From Aldrovandia affinis (Eukaryota; Chordata; Actinopteri; Notacanthiformes; Halosauridae): DNA of 64,000 nt. Below, one piece after another: positions 1 through 11,885 of this stretch; position 1 is the stretch's first letter; every line of letters starts with the position of its first letter. The position numbers were made by a program, and so were the translations under genes. The stretch spans positions 783,501 through 847,500 of the forward strand of contig JAINUG010000116.1 in assembly GCA_029706075.1 (NCBI GenBank), in the 5' to 3' direction. The notes under the pieces were generated by a model. That model was not told where the DNA came from. It made no database searches and saw only the letters and a list, made by a program, of their open reading frames with translations.

Positions 1-88
1 TTTAAAAATCCATAAATCAGACCCAATATGAGAAAGATTTTAAATATGAAGCTTCTGGGAACAACAGAGTGCATGAGAGTCCGGCAGG

Positions 89-318
89 GCGGCAGTGTAG
101 TGTAATGGTTAGGGGGGAACTGGGCTTGTAACTTAGAGGTTGCTGGTTCGATTCCCAGGTGGGGGCACTGCCATTGTACTCTTGAGCTAAAGGTACATAA
201 CCTGAATTGCTTCAGTAAAATATCCAGCTGTATAAATGGATTGTATGTAAAGAAATGTAAATTGCGTAAGTCGCTCTGGATAAGAGGGTCTGCTAAATGC
301 CTAAAATGTCAAATGTGA
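89..318 (+). mobile_element. SINE-A, tRNA-derived SINE with L2-type tail
   Basis: The head resembles a tRNA (GTAATGGTTAGG, then box B GGTTCGATTCCC). A conserved body follows (TTGCTTCAGTAAAATATCC, CAGCTGTATAAATGG), then a tail containing GTAAGTCGCTCTGGATAAGA. The same layout recurs at 4388, 5949, 12424, 17869, 34975, 41878, 57325 and 62069. Family membership is seen by comparing copies within the window; the family name is a working label. Confidence 0.88.
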
Positions 319-1257
319 AAATGTAGTCCTGAAGATGAATCAAAATGGAGTCCGACAGCACAGGTTTCTGGACCCTGTGAGACTGTCTTAAACTCATGAT
401 GCTTACTGTTGCAATGTTCCGTGTTCTTGTGTCAGGACTGTGTCCGATGTGACCATTTCACCAACATGTTCACGGCAAAAAATAAAAGGCAAATAAAAAG
501 TAAATTCCTTGTAAACAGCGCTAGATTCTGAGTTATGATTTTCCTAACCCGATTCCGTTTTCTACATCCCCCAATAATTATCGGAAATATTACGCCTGTG
601 GCCAGCATTTTGTGGCTGCCCGGAAAATGCACTGGGCAAAGCTCAGGAGCAAAGGAAAGTAAAAAACAAACAATATTTATATTGCAAGCCCATTAAAGAG
701 TTACACTGAAGGATTATAAACCATAAAGTATTATAGAATGTGAACACATGGAACGTGAGTACTATTTTCAAATAATTTGGCATGCCATTTCCTGTTATGC
801 CTAGAAGTACTTAGAACTTTCACAAAGTAAACATTTTGTGGATTAATTGGTCATGAATACATGAATGTTTGTTCCAGAAAGTTTGCTATAGAATGACTCA
901 CTTGAGACCTCTCTGTAATATTCTCATAAAATCCCTTGTTGGGAAACATTACCAATGTTACAAATGTTTTCAGATTTCAACCCAATTGAACAAGCTGTTC
1001 TGGCAGCTTGCGGAGGCCCAACGCCCTATTGAGACACTTTATGTTGGTGTTTCGTTCATTTTGGCAGTGACCTGTGCCATAGCTGTAACCAAGTGATAAG
1101 AAAATTAGCTGCAAATGGGTGGTCCTCATTTAAACTAGCACAAATGTTAATCACGCAAAATAGTCCAAAACAAGTTCAGGATGATTAGCAGCTAATGCAT
1201 TTTTAGCCTCCCTCATTTCAGTGGTGAATCTTCAGCATGACCCAGGTAAATGACATG
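319..1257. other. intergenic, nothing recognised
   Basis: AT-rich sequence. Only short open frames without splice context or a recognisable protein are present, and I see no repeat-family match. Confidence 0.5.
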
Positions 1258-1671
1258 ATAAAAGTGATTCATGGCCTCCCGCATGGTCTAGCGGTTATAA
1301 CATTCGACGCTGGCCCCTGCAACTGGGGTTTGATTCCACCAGCCATGCCAGAGACGGCGGTGGCTGGGAGTGCCACTAGGGGGTGATGATTGACTGTCCA
1401 CCCCAGGGAGGGGGAGGGAAGCCGACAGGACGTTCGCTGCGCACAGGAGTGGCTCTGGGGTGCCGGAGTTACGGTCATCGGCTTGGCAAGTGCCGTCTCA
1501 GAGGAGAAGATACTCTGCCTTCGGCGCCGCCGGTCACAGGGCTACGGCAGCGAACTCACAAAGGGGGGATTGACCTGAAAATAGCAGGTGTAATTGGCTA
1601 CCAAATTGGAAGAAAAACGGGATAAAATCTGAAACAAAATAAAATAAATAAATAAATAAAAGTGATTCATG
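1258..1671 (+). mobile_element. SINE-C, tRNA-Glu-like SINE with a 16-bp target duplication
   Basis: The element body (1274-1655) starts with a tRNA-Glu-like head (GGTCTAGCGGTTATAACATT, box B near GGTTTGATTCCA). A long GC-rich body follows and the tail is AATTGGCTACCAAATTGG with an A/T-rich end. It is flanked by the perfect direct repeat ATAAAAGTGATTCATG at 1258-1273 and 1656-1671, the mark of LINE-type target-primed integration. Clean flanks suggest a fairly recent insertion. Open frames inside it are incidental. Confidence 0.92.
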
Positions 1672-2218
1672 CTCATAAAATGTTCGAAAATTTGAAATAT
1701 TATCATACAATCGTCATTTCTTCCATGTGTAAATAATGGCAACAGTCTGCACACTCTGTGTGTTTGATTTGATGGCTTGCAAAGAAAAGAGTGCCTGGTG
1801 TCAGAAGTGTAGAGGATTGCCTTTGTTTGCTTAAGGTCAGGGCCTCTTTTACGCCAGCAGTCTGGACCATGCCCTTCATCTGTTGTCACCATCCTATTCA
1901 TTTCACCCATTTCCCCCCATTTCCCTGTTCACCTTGCAGCCACGGTCTGTGAAATCTCAGTAAATTCTGTCATGGCTGAACAGACCCAGTCTGCAGGATG
2001 ACAGTCATTGACCTCATCACTTGACCCTCACACATTTTCACCATTGCCACTTTGTCACTTCACTTGTCATTGTTAAACTCTAAAGTGCACAAGTTTGCTA
2101 AAAGCATTTTACAATTTCTTGACTCATTTGCGTGAAAGCTTGTTTAATAGCACTGAGCGTCAGTATGACATTAAAAAGTGTGATGAATAGTGTCAGTTGA
2201 TTATCTTAAATATGTATA
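1672..2218. other. intergenic, nothing recognised
   Basis: Unique-looking sequence. Several open frames cross it but none resembles a known protein or has plausible splice borders. Confidence 0.45.
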
Positions 2219-2425
2219 TATACCATTTAGCAGAGGCTTTTATCCAAAGCAACTTACAGTAGTGAATACATACATTTTTCAGTATATGTGGTCCCAATGG
2301 GAATCAAATCCACAACCTAAGCGTTGTCAGCGCCATGCTCTACCTACTGAGACACACAGAACCACACTCTACCTACTGAGACACACAGAACCACACTCTA
2401 CCTACTGAGCCACACAGAACCACCA
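2219..2425 (-). mobile_element. SINE-B with three head units
   Basis: Reverse-strand tRNA-derived SINE. The tail CATTTAGCAGAGGCTTTTAT and the box B complement are followed on the + strand by three copies of the head unit (complement of GGCTCAGTAGGTAGAGC) at about 2337-2425. This is the first example in the window of SINE-B with a multiplied head. Confidence 0.88.
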
Positions 2426-2930
2426 GAAATCTAATCAAAATATAATAGATGCAGGATTCACAAATGTGCTTGACAAAAACCGTACTGAACAAAATTAATA
2501 ACCATTAAGAACACAAATTCAACGAGGTTTCCGGGACTTAATGAACACAAGCTGTGAATTGAACAGTGTCCCAAAGGCTTTCCCCTCTCTTAAATTTTAA
2601 AAGCACTCTCCAAACCTCAATTGATGGGAGAAGGAAAATCAGGCACAAAATCCATCTATATCTTCCTCCCAGTGTGAACTGCACACAAAGAGACTCTGGA
2701 AGACAGCGTGGTAAAGATAAGAGGTCACCTCTGCCTCAGAACCTCAGACTGTAAAGGTCGTGCTTTCATTTTTTAATATTCATTCACCATGACACTCACG
2801 CATCCATGCACACACACACAAACACACACTAGGACACTCATTCTGCTCATAACAGCAATAAATCATATCTATACTACTGTGACAACAGTCTTCTGATCAT
2901 CAGTTTCTAAAGTTATAAAAGTTTCATTCA
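2426..2930. other. intergenic with a short CA-rich stretch
   Basis: No gene signal. An ACACAC-rich run lies near 2810-2830. Confidence 0.45.
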
Positions 2931-3345
2931 AATTAAATGACATTTGGGGCCTCCTGGATGGTCTAGCGGTTACAACGTTTGACGCTGGCCACTGCAACCG
3001 GGGTTCGATTCCACTGGCCGTGCCAGAGCCAGCTCTGGCCAGGAGTGCCACCAGGGGGCGACAATTGGCTGTCCACCCCAAGGAGGGGGAGGGAAGCCGA
3101 CAGGAAGTTTGCTGTGTACAGGAGTGGTTTTAGAGTACCAGAGTTACAGTCGACAGCTTGACAACTGCCGTCTCGGAGACGATACTTCGCCTCTGTCACT
3201 GCCGGTCACAGGGCTACGGCAGCAAACTCATAATACGAGGGAGGGATTGACATGAAAAATAGAGGGTGTAATTGGCTACTAAATTGCAAGAAAATGGGAG
3301 AAAATCTGTAACAAATTCTTTAAAAAAATTAATTAATTGACATTT
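2931..3345 (+). mobile_element. SINE-C copy with target duplication
   Basis: Same tRNA-Glu-like head and GC-rich body as the copy at 1274. The flanks AATTAAATGACATTT (2931-2945) and AATTAATTGACATTT (3331-3345) match at 14 of 15 bases, marking the target-site duplication. Confidence 0.9.
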
Positions 3346-4387
3346 AATATCAGAGTTATTGCATTGCGAGGCCCTGACAGGTATTACTTATCTTGTAATC
3401 TAATTGCAGGTTTTTCCGCTCGCCTTACATACGTATCCAATAGTGGTCATGAATGGACATGTCAGGATAATAAATATCCCCACCTCAAGCAAAAAGCAAA
3501 AGTTACAGTACACAGCGTGTCTGATGATGCTGTGCTTGCAGGCCAGCGTGACACTGAAAGCACAGCTCTTTCAACTGACAATCGCCAGTCCTGCATACTT
3601 TGATACCATCCATTTCTCTGCATCTAGATTCTGTTCATTTGAACAGTCAACAGCAGGTTGTATGCGGGTGTCCCACATGAGGACTTTGATCCACTGAGTC
3701 ACAGAAGCAAGCCTAATGCAGAAGCCTGAATAGCACTGGAGGTTATTGTCGCTGCCAAATCCCATTAAGACTACAAAGCAGGTGAAACGAACACACAGTG
3801 GTGTGAGGACACGCCCCTGAGAAGGGCCAATGTTGAAACATCAGGCTTTTATTTTCTGCTTCTTTTCTTGGTACAGCATTGCAAAGTCACGTTTGACATG
3901 GATGGTGCTATAACAATAATCTCGGTTGGCATATTACTTTTTTAGTGCTTATGAAGATGCTACCTGTAGGACCATGCTGTAGGACCCTTCATAGAAAGTG
4001 TCTTCATCACATCTTAACATACCATCCAATCTGCTTTTACATATCATCCATGCCAACAGAAGTCTCTTTGGATTCATGCCTGTGGGAAATACTTGTGCAC
4101 ATTAACTATGAAAACAATTAAAAGAAACCCAATGCCGAGGAGAAGTAACTATAAATATGTTTACACTGGGGCCACATATTTCATCTGTTAAATTATTATG
4201 TTTAACTAGACGGAAAATCTTTTAAAAATAAAAAATAAATACATCCATCAATGCACAAAAATAAATAAATAAACATTCAATGCACAAAGTAAAAGAGTGA
4301 AACATTGACAGAAAATGGCCTACGGGCTCCGGGTTCGAGTGTCTGCAGAAAGCAGGAACACACCTCCTCAAGCTCACCATTCACATT
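3346..4387. other. intergenic, nothing recognised
   Basis: Two overlapping + strand open frames of about 90 codons (3337-3697) have no recognisable domain, no clear splice signals and no repeat kinship. I treat the stretch as non-coding. Confidence 0.4.
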
Positions 4388-4598
4388 TAGCATTTAGCAG
4401 ACATTTTACATTTTACATATCATTTTACATTTCTTTACATACAATCCATTTATACAGCTGGATATTTTTACTGAAGCAATTCAGGTTAAGTACCTTTAGC
4501 TCAAGGGTACAACGGCAGTGCCCCCACCTGGGAATTGAACCAGCAACCTCTGAGTTACAAGTCCAGTTCCTCTAACCATTACACTACACAGCTGCCCT
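4388..4598 (-). mobile_element. SINE-A copy, reverse strand
   Basis: Reads as the reverse complement of SINE-A: tail fragments first (CATTTAGCAGACATTTTACA), then body (TATACAGCTGGATATTTTTA), then the box B complement (GGGAATTGAACC) and the tRNA-like head at about 4595. Part of the tail is replaced by ATTTTACAT repeats. Confidence 0.87.
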
Positions 4599-5948
4599 GC
4601 ACAAGGGCTATAGTGTGGATACTTCACGATCCTGCAGCTGGACTTCATGACAAGGCCTCTCCCTGAGAGAGAAGGCTCCAGACATGATAACCACACAGCC
4701 CTGTCCTCGTGCGTTTCAAAGTGATTAGTGATAATAAACAGAGAAAACAGAGCGGGCTGACGAGGCCTGTGCTTTTCAGGGAAACGTTTACGATAAAATA
4801 TTTATAGACGACAACAGCCAGTGTAACAAGCCATTATTACAGCGAGGAGGAGATGTTACACCCTAACGGCATGCTACAATCCCAAAGGCAAGACTTCGAA
4901 AGAGTTCAAGATGAGAAATATGAGATACATAAATTGTGGTTTCGAGATATTTTGCCAAAGTTGTAACTTCCAGGATGCATTGCCAGGATGTGCTGTCCCA
5001 TAATTACACTGAAATATTTAAGGACTTTTTCAAAATAATTTGTATATAAATGTTTATAATTTCATATTGCCATATAGTCAAATGAAATTCATGCCCAGTC
5101 TGTGCATCAACTATTCTGCATATTTTGGGATGGATAAAATTAGCATATTATGCAGCATACAGTGGTGGTTACATCATTTTTTAACAACATTAATATTAAT
5201 GAAGTGGCACTCATAACTGTATAATAACTATTATGTTTCTTCTAATAACCTATAATATAAATTGCAGATACTGGTTACCAATTTTGTTCATAACCTGTGT
5301 GATATTTCTTTCTTTCTTTTTCTTTCATTCAATTATGTTCTATATATTATTGACTATTATTGATCTTGAAAGACAATGAAGATAATTAAAATTATGTTTG
5401 ATATCTGAATAAAACAAGAGATTAGATATAAACAAAATATTAATAATCTTAATCTTAATACATTTAATGGAACATGTAATCTGGTTACAGTCTTCAACCG
5501 TAAATTACATATTATACTAGTAATACTTAGTACTTAGTAGTACTGAGTAAAAATATATGTAAAAAAAGAGTACAAATAAATGGTGTCATCTCAGAGACTC
5601 CAGTTCAGTCCAATTCAGTTTGATGACAGATCCAAGGCAGGGAATCCCAGGAAGAGGGTGAGCAAATGACTCTTCAGCAGGCCACAGAAGATGCTGAGAC
5701 TCTCTGCTGCTCTGATGGGGGCGGGTGGCTCATTTCCCCCCCGAGTGCCCAGAGATGACAGTGTGTGTGTGTGTGTGTGTGTGGGCCTTTACTCTGGAGC
5801 CCTGGGGGGGGACTGAAGCCCAGATGGGAGGGGGCAGAGGGGCACACAGAAGTTTAGGCAGAGGCAATGCTCCAGGGTTCAGAGACTGTGCTGAGGGTGT
5901 AATATGCCAGGACCAGACTTATTGAAACAGAGGCTGCCAGTGAAGAGA
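4599..5948. other. AT-rich intergenic DNA with a GT microsatellite
   Basis: Long AT-rich stretch without gene signals. A (GT)n run of about 23 bases occupies 5761-5783, beside a G-rich patch at 5800-5860. Confidence 0.5.
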
Positions 5949-6176
5949 GGCAATGCTAGCATTATGGTTAAGGAACTGGACTTGTAATGCAAAGGTTGCA
6001 GGTTCAATTCCCAGGTGGGGGCACTGTCGTTGTACCCTTGAGCTAAAGGTACTTAACCTGGATTGCTTCAGTAAATATCCAGCTGTATAAATGGATTGTA
6101 TGTAAAGAAAATGTGAACTGTGTAAGTCTCTCTGGATAAGAGCATCTGATAAATGCCTAAGATGTAAATGTAAAAT
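5949..6176 (+). mobile_element. SINE-A copy
   Basis: Head with GGTTCAATTCCC box B, body ATATCCAGCTGTATAAATGG and tail CTCTGGATAAGAGCATCTGA are all recognisable. Substitutions in the head suggest an older copy. Confidence 0.87.
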
Positions 6177-6312
6177 GAGAGACCTCGAAGTGTTTGGGGA
6201 GAGGGAAGAATGATGAGAAGGGCACCAGCCAAGTGGGAGAGCACCAGGCCAGGAGCATCGGCTCTCTGGAGAAGGTGTAGGAAAAGGACAAGTTCCAAAC
6301 CAAACAAGAAGA

Positions 6313-6445
6313 ATCCATCCATCCATCCATTATCTAAGTCGCTTATTCCTGGTCAGGGTCGCGGGGGGGTACTGGAGCCTATCCCAGCATGCGTTCCGGC
6401 GAGAGGCAGGAATACACCCTGGACAGGTCGCCAATCCATCGCAGA
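6313..6445 (+). repeat. ATCC-headed interspersed repeat (repeat E), truncated
   Basis: Begins with (ATCC)n, then TTATTCCTGGTCAGGGTCGC, a GC-rich part with CCTATCCCAGCATGC, and ACACCCTGGACAGGTCGCCA. Related copies lie at 9405, 30659 and, reversed, at 32098. Read on the reverse strand it ends in a GGAT-type tail, as RTE/Rex3-like LINEs do; that assignment is tentative. Confidence 0.75.
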
Positions 6446-6589
6446 CAAGAAGAATCATCTGATACAAATAAATAACTTCAAAAGCATTCAGAGATGGAGT
6501 GCTGGCAAGTGTTGCTCAGAGTCAGCGAGCCGGTTTCCATGGATATAATGTGGTGCTGGACCAGAGTATATATATGTATACACCCCAGC

Positions 6590-7056
6590 AAGACCCTTCC
6601 GCTCCGCCTCCTCTGGCAAACTGACTGCCCCATCCCCCCGGGCGCCTGGCAGCCGCTCTTCGTGGTCTCGTCTCTTCTCTGTCCTGACCCCACGCTGGTG
6701 GAACGACCTTCCGCAATCGGTCAGGACCGCAGAATCACTTGCGATCTTCCACAACAGACTAAAAACCCACCTTTTCAGACTCCACTACCACTGAATTCTG
6801 TACATCTAGCTAATTGTCATCACCACTGCCTACTTGTTCAACGATATACCCCTGCTTAATAATAATTACTAACCTTTTCCTTCCCAGTGTTACAGGTATG
6901 GTATGCAGCTGCCTGCAATAATGTCTATCGCTGTATTACTGCACTGATCTCTTGCGCGAACTATGATTGTTCCTACCATGTATTTATGCACATCTTGTAA
7001 GTCGCTCTGGATAAGAGCATCTGCAAAATGCATAAAATGTAAAATGTAATGTAATG
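6590..7056 (+). mobile_element. L2-clade LINE 3' end (C-terminus of ORF2 plus tail)
   Basis: An open frame at 6597-6794 ends a LINE ORF2: motifs SRLFSVLTPRWWNDLP, SVRTAESLAIF and FRLHYH, then TGA. A 3' UTR with TTACAGGTATGGTATGCAGC and CTATGATTGTTCCTACCATG follows, ending in GTAAGTCGCTCTGGATAAGA and ATGTAA-type repeats. Related ends are at 21630, 41022 (reverse) and 63290. The element is strongly 5'-truncated and dead. Confidence 0.85.
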
Positions 7057-8448
7057 ATATACATAGCATGGCATTAAAGAAATTGTACTACTGAGATGAT
7101 AAAAGTTGAATCTGAGTGCCTCATGTTTCACACATGAGGAGACGTGAGGCTGGGCACATTCCATATTCAGTGACAGAGGCAGATCAAATCTAAGGATTGT
7201 AACAGTGAGAAAAGGCCTGCCATCGCAGCCATTGTCAAAGATTTGCATACAGCTCCGTGCTATAAATCAAAGTGGTTTGACACCAGAGATGTATCACCCT
7301 GCCACATGGCCGGATGATCATATGCCAAGCTTGTCGGACAGAAATATTGTCCTTTAGGCTTCCCACGTGGGCGACTCCCACACTGTCACACCACACGGAC
7401 GGTGTGACACGACCCAGAGACAGGTGGGACCATTTCTGTACGTGTTCTCTTGTTAGTCTAAGCATAAGCTAGGATCTTAACATTTGTGATTACACACATT
7501 GAAAGACATTTTTATAGACTTTAGGAACAGCTGGTATGGAGGAATTACAAAAAGTAGTGTATATGCACAAACAATAGAATACCGTATTGAGTAAGACTGA
7601 ATATCTACAATGGTACAAAAAATAATATCATAGGAATTGTAGTATCAGTAAAATATGTACCAACAATATGTGTATCAACATTAAACATTAGATGCATGAC
7701 TGGTATTTTTCACATAAACATTACTAATTCATTATTATTATATTGTACAGTTCAGTGGAGGTGAATGCACTGTACGGGGGTAGATATGGTATGGTGAGCA
7801 TATTCATAGGATTCCATATGATAAGGTAGGGTGTACCGCATATTTCTTGCTCATTGCAGTATAGCAGAATTGGAAGCAATTGCTGAAATATGGAGGAGTG
7901 GTGAAACGGGCACACACATTTCCCCACGGTACTTCTTTGCATTTTGAAAGGCTATGAATCCACACTGAATTTACAGGTTGTATCAATTACCCGAGCACAA
8001 GCAGCTAACTGCAGACCTGAAAGATCACCGCATCAAAGCTTGTGGACGTGGATGCTGTCATTCTGAGGAGAGGGGGAATATAATAAGGCCCCTGCAGAAA
8101 AGCAGTCATTTGCTGGTTCCTGTACAAAACTAACAAGACGAAATAAAGACCCTGCACAGGACCACGCCAGTGAGCCAACTGGGGTTGTTGTTTTTGTGCA
8201 AGTAAACGCTGGTCATTATTCTTCCTTTCCAGCACACATCTCCATCGCTGGCAGCATGATTGGAGTGGCTGGAAAAAACCCACGTTATAATTATCGGCCC
8301 CTAAGAAACACAAACGTCACTACCCTCGAGGTATTGGACTGCTTGTACGGTTGGCTATTTCTCTGGTGGCAGCGATGAGAGAAAAACATTAAAAAGGACA
8401 CATTCGACCTTCGCTGGTACGGTGCATGTTGTGGACAGTGTGTTATGG

Positions 8449-8482
<34 letters not shown>

Positions 8483-8889
8483 CAGACGACAATACCTCAG
8501 GAACTCGGCTGTCCGTAACCAAGATCAAGCTTGTTACTTGTTACACGCTGAGGAGAGAGAGATGGGGGAGACTGAGGAGAGAGAGTGAGTGAGTGAATAC
8601 GAGAGAGAGAGAATGAGAGCGAGAGAGAGTAATTGCTTCACTCCATTAGCAGAATCTTTCTGCGCCAATTCAAACATAGTAACTAAGTGCTGTGCATAAT
8701 TACAAACTGTCCATCATACAAGTACATTTCCTAGTAGGGCAATATAGGGATGCAACCTCTTTAAAATACCCCAAGCAGCAAATCATTGCAAACACATCAT
8801 TCCATCTGTACACTCTGGAATTTGTCTGTAAAGGCAAAAACAAATATAATGGAAAACGTCAGTTTCCATGGCATCACACAAATGCACAG
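7057..8889. other. intergenic with TG and GA microsatellites
   Basis: No gene recognised. A (TG)n run covers 8451-8480, and a GAGAGA/GAGTGA-rich stretch covers about 8550-8627. Confidence 0.5.
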
Positions 8890-9132
8890 GCACGTACAGG
8901 AATCTGCCAAAATAAAGGAAACACTTGAGTATATGAAGGGTACAAAGTGCACTGAAAGCAGGTGCTTCCACACAGGTGTGGTTCCTGAGTTAATTAAGCA
9001 ATTAACATCCCATCACGCTTTTGCCCAGTTGCCCATTATTTGGCCACTATGGCTAGAGGAAGAGATCTCAGTGACTTTGAAAGAGCGGTGATTGTTGGGG
9101 CACGTTTGGCAGGAGCTTCACTGATTCCATAA
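8890..9132 (+). mobile_element. Tc1-like transposon, 5' end remnant
   Basis: The left part carries TGCCAAAATAAAGGAAACAC at 8906-8925, typical of a fish Tc1-like terminal inverted repeat. An ATG at 9049 opens the transposase N-terminus (MARGRDLSDFERAVIVG), the start of the paired helix-turn-helix DNA-binding region of this family. The frame stops after 27 codons at 9132 and the rest of the transposase and the right inverted repeat are missing, so this is a truncated, non-functional copy. Confidence 0.85.
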
Positions 9133-9404
9133 CATGACATATGAAATGAATTACACGATTGACATTAATTACACCTGGCAAACTGTAAAGAGCAATTTTC
9201 AATTAGTGGCAGAAGCACTTTGCCAGCATAACTTTAACACGTTTGCCTAAAGCATCTTTTGAGGCTAATAAGCAGGCTAATCAGCTGCGATGGTCTCATT
9301 ACCTGAAATGAAATACTTACACAATGTTGCATAATAGTGTCCTTCCCCATCATACATTTACTGTATGACTGCTTTAGCCAGAGGAAATAATTTAATGTAG
9401 AGTC
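9133..9404. other. intergenic, nothing recognised
   Basis: AT-rich sequence right of the truncated Tc1 copy; no second inverted repeat found. Confidence 0.4.
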
Positions 9405-9470
9405 CATCCATCCATCCATCCATTATCTAAGCCGCTTATTCCTGGTCAGGGTCCGGGGAGCTGGAGCTCA
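9405..9470 (+). repeat. repeat E, 5' fragment only
   Basis: (ATCC)n followed by TTATTCCTGGTCAGGGTC, as at 6313 and 30659, then lost after about 65 bases. Confidence 0.7.
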
Positions 9471-10018
9471 TCTATTAAGAGCCAATGTGTTTTCAGTCAA
9501 TGTGTTTTCAGTTCTACCTGCTGGTGATTTACACAGCTGTGTACCTACCACTGCTTTCCCGGTGTGCCCTCAAAACCTAATTCAGTGCTGTGTACACACA
9601 ACATATTAATTATTAAGGTTGCGACTGATGGCGACAGCCCGCTACAGAAAACAGCACCGGCGTTAGCGTAGGAAGAGAAAACAAATTCTGCAGGTACATG
9701 GTTTACAGTGTGCTGAGTAACACGCTTACTCAGACTTTTTTGGCTTCAATTTCCATAAACAAATTCCAAATCAATATTGGAAGATTACCGCCATTATAAC
9801 CTGGCAAAAGCTTTTAAACCCGTCATGTTAATGGAAAAAGCCAATCAGAGGAAATTAAATGTGCTTTTCCACATTACTGTGTATTAAACACTCTCCCATC
9901 ATCCCTGCTGATAATGTATTAAAATGGGGAATAATTAACAAACCCATTAGGTGCCCTTCTCTATTTTCTGGCACAAAATTAGTCCTATTGAAAGGTACGG
10001 CCCGCGGTGATAACAGAA
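9471..10018. other. intergenic, nothing recognised
   Basis: Contains one short direct repeat (AATGTGTTTTCAG twice near 9485-9510). No gene signal. Confidence 0.4.
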
Positions 10019-10092
10019 CCTGACATTAAAGAATAGAACCTGACATTAAAGAATAGAACCTGACATTAAAGAATACAACCTGACATTAAAGG
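10019..10092. repeat. 20-bp tandem repeat, four units
   Basis: Four consecutive copies of a unit containing AACCTGACATTAAAG. The last unit is slightly diverged. Confidence 0.9.
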
Positions 10093-10298
10093 TACTCTCC
10101 CTCTTCGGGACTTCATCAACTTGTCTGACCCCTGAGAAGCCCAGAACTGTGAAAAATCATTAAAAATACAACAATGAACCCATTTTATCAATCATGTCTG
10201 TCCCTTGCCCCATCTCTCTCATGGCATTCCCACCCACCCCACCCTCCTACCCTATGTGCCTCAGTGGGGCTATAATGAGTGGTGAATATGAGGGGCTA

Positions 10299-10545
10299 GA
10301 ATGTGGTTCTGTGTGGCTCAGTAGGTAGAGCATGGTTCTTCGTGGCTCAGTAGGTAGAGCGTGGTTCTGTGTGGCTCAGTAGGTAGAGCATGGTTCTGTG
10401 TGGCTCAGTAGGTAGAGCACAGCGTTGGCAACCCTTAGGTTGTCGGTTAAATTCCCACTGGGACCACATATACTGAAAAGAGTATGCATTCACTACTTTG
10501 GATAAAAGCGTCTGCTAAATGGTATATATTATATTATATTGTATT
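10299..10545 (+). mobile_element. SINE-B with four head units
   Basis: Four 29-bp units carrying GGCTCAGTAGGTAGAGC (box A) run from about 10305 to 10420. A single box B region (GGTTAAATTCCCACTGGGAC) and the tail GGATAAAAGCGTCTGCTAAA follow, ending in a TATATT-rich run. Confidence 0.9.
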
Positions 10546-11409
10546 AATAGGGTTCATGGTGAAAGCTGAGCCATCTGCATCTGTACCGAGGGAGGAGGGT
10601 TACGGTAGTGGGGATGTTCCGGTACAATGGTCGGCAGCTCTACAGGCAGCAGGCTGAGCACTGAAGGAGCTATCATCGCCACGGATCAAATCCCACAGGC
10701 CCATCGCCGCGGATCAAATCCCACAGCCCGCTGCCATCTCCCCTACCCTTCTGCTCACAAGCATGGATCTAGTCAATTAATGGGCTTGATCCTAATTTTC
10801 TGCAATGATGTACACATGCAATACTTTGTAGGCACAATGGCTTTGTACCTCAAACAATAATTGACATTGGTAATGCCTCATTAAGCTATTTTGTGATTAA
10901 GCTCAGTTTTTAATATGTTATTTTAAATGATTCACTGCTAGTAGGAGTGGATTTTGAAAGATAGAAGGATTTCAAGAAGTGCAGCCCACTGATATTAACC
11001 ATGATGATAATAATTAATCAACTGATATTAAAATCATGATTTCACAGCTGACACAATCAAAACGAGCAACTATTAAGATGTGAGAGACAATAGGAAAGTT
11101 GCAAATCCCTGCTTGGTGCTAATAACCTCTAACTTAACGACCAGAACATTCATCTAACTGTTCCATTTTTCCAGCAGTAAACTGCTTAACAATTCTCCAC
11201 ATACGAGATAAAATATAATTTTCTGTACCAAATGTGCCCATTATGCTTAAATATGCAGGATTAACAGTTTAATAAATCAACGCCGACTTCAAGTAGCACA
11301 GGGATATTAACAATAATTTAGTTTCAAGGGAATAGCAATTTACCATTTTCATAACTGTACACTTTACCATAGTCCCCATGAAGTAGATTTCCATTAAGAA
11401 CACCAAGGA
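10546..11409. other. intergenic, nothing recognised
   Basis: AT-rich sequence. A 77-codon open frame at 10627-10860 contains a local duplication (GATCAAATCCCACAG twice) and no recognisable domain. Confidence 0.4.
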
Positions 11410-11857
11410 GCCTGCATGCTAACAGACACCGCTGCTAACAGAACCCTGTATGCTAACAGACACAGTTGCTAACATAACACTGTGTGCTAACATACACCGC
11501 TGCCAACAGTAGGCTACTCTGTATGCTAACAGACATGGTTGCTAACAGAACCCTGCATGCTAACAGACACAGTTGCTAACAGACGCAGTTGATAACAGAC
11601 GCAACTGATAACAGTAGGCTACCCTGCATGCTAACAGACACGGTTGCTAACAGTACCCTGTATGCTAACAGACACGGTTGCTAACAGTACCCTGTATGCT
11701 AACATACACAGTTTGCTAACAGACGCAGCTGCTAACAGTAGGCTACCCTGTATGCTAACAGACGCAGCTGCTAACAGTAGGCTACCCTGTATGCTAACAG
11801 ATGCAGCTGCTAACAGTACTCTGCATGCTAACAGACACGGTTGCTAACAGGCCCAGC
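11410..11857. repeat. minisatellite of GCTAACAG-based units
   Basis: About 440 bases of imperfect tandem repeat. Units of variable length combine CTGCATGCTAACAGACAC or CTGTATGCTAACAGACAC with GGTTGCTAACAG or GCAGCTGCTAACAGTAGG. It begins about 30 bases downstream of the stop codon of the - strand terminal exon, so it probably lies in or just past that gene's 3' UTR. Confidence 0.93.
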
Positions 11858-11885
11858 TGAATGGCCCGGGCCCCGGCTCGCTCAC

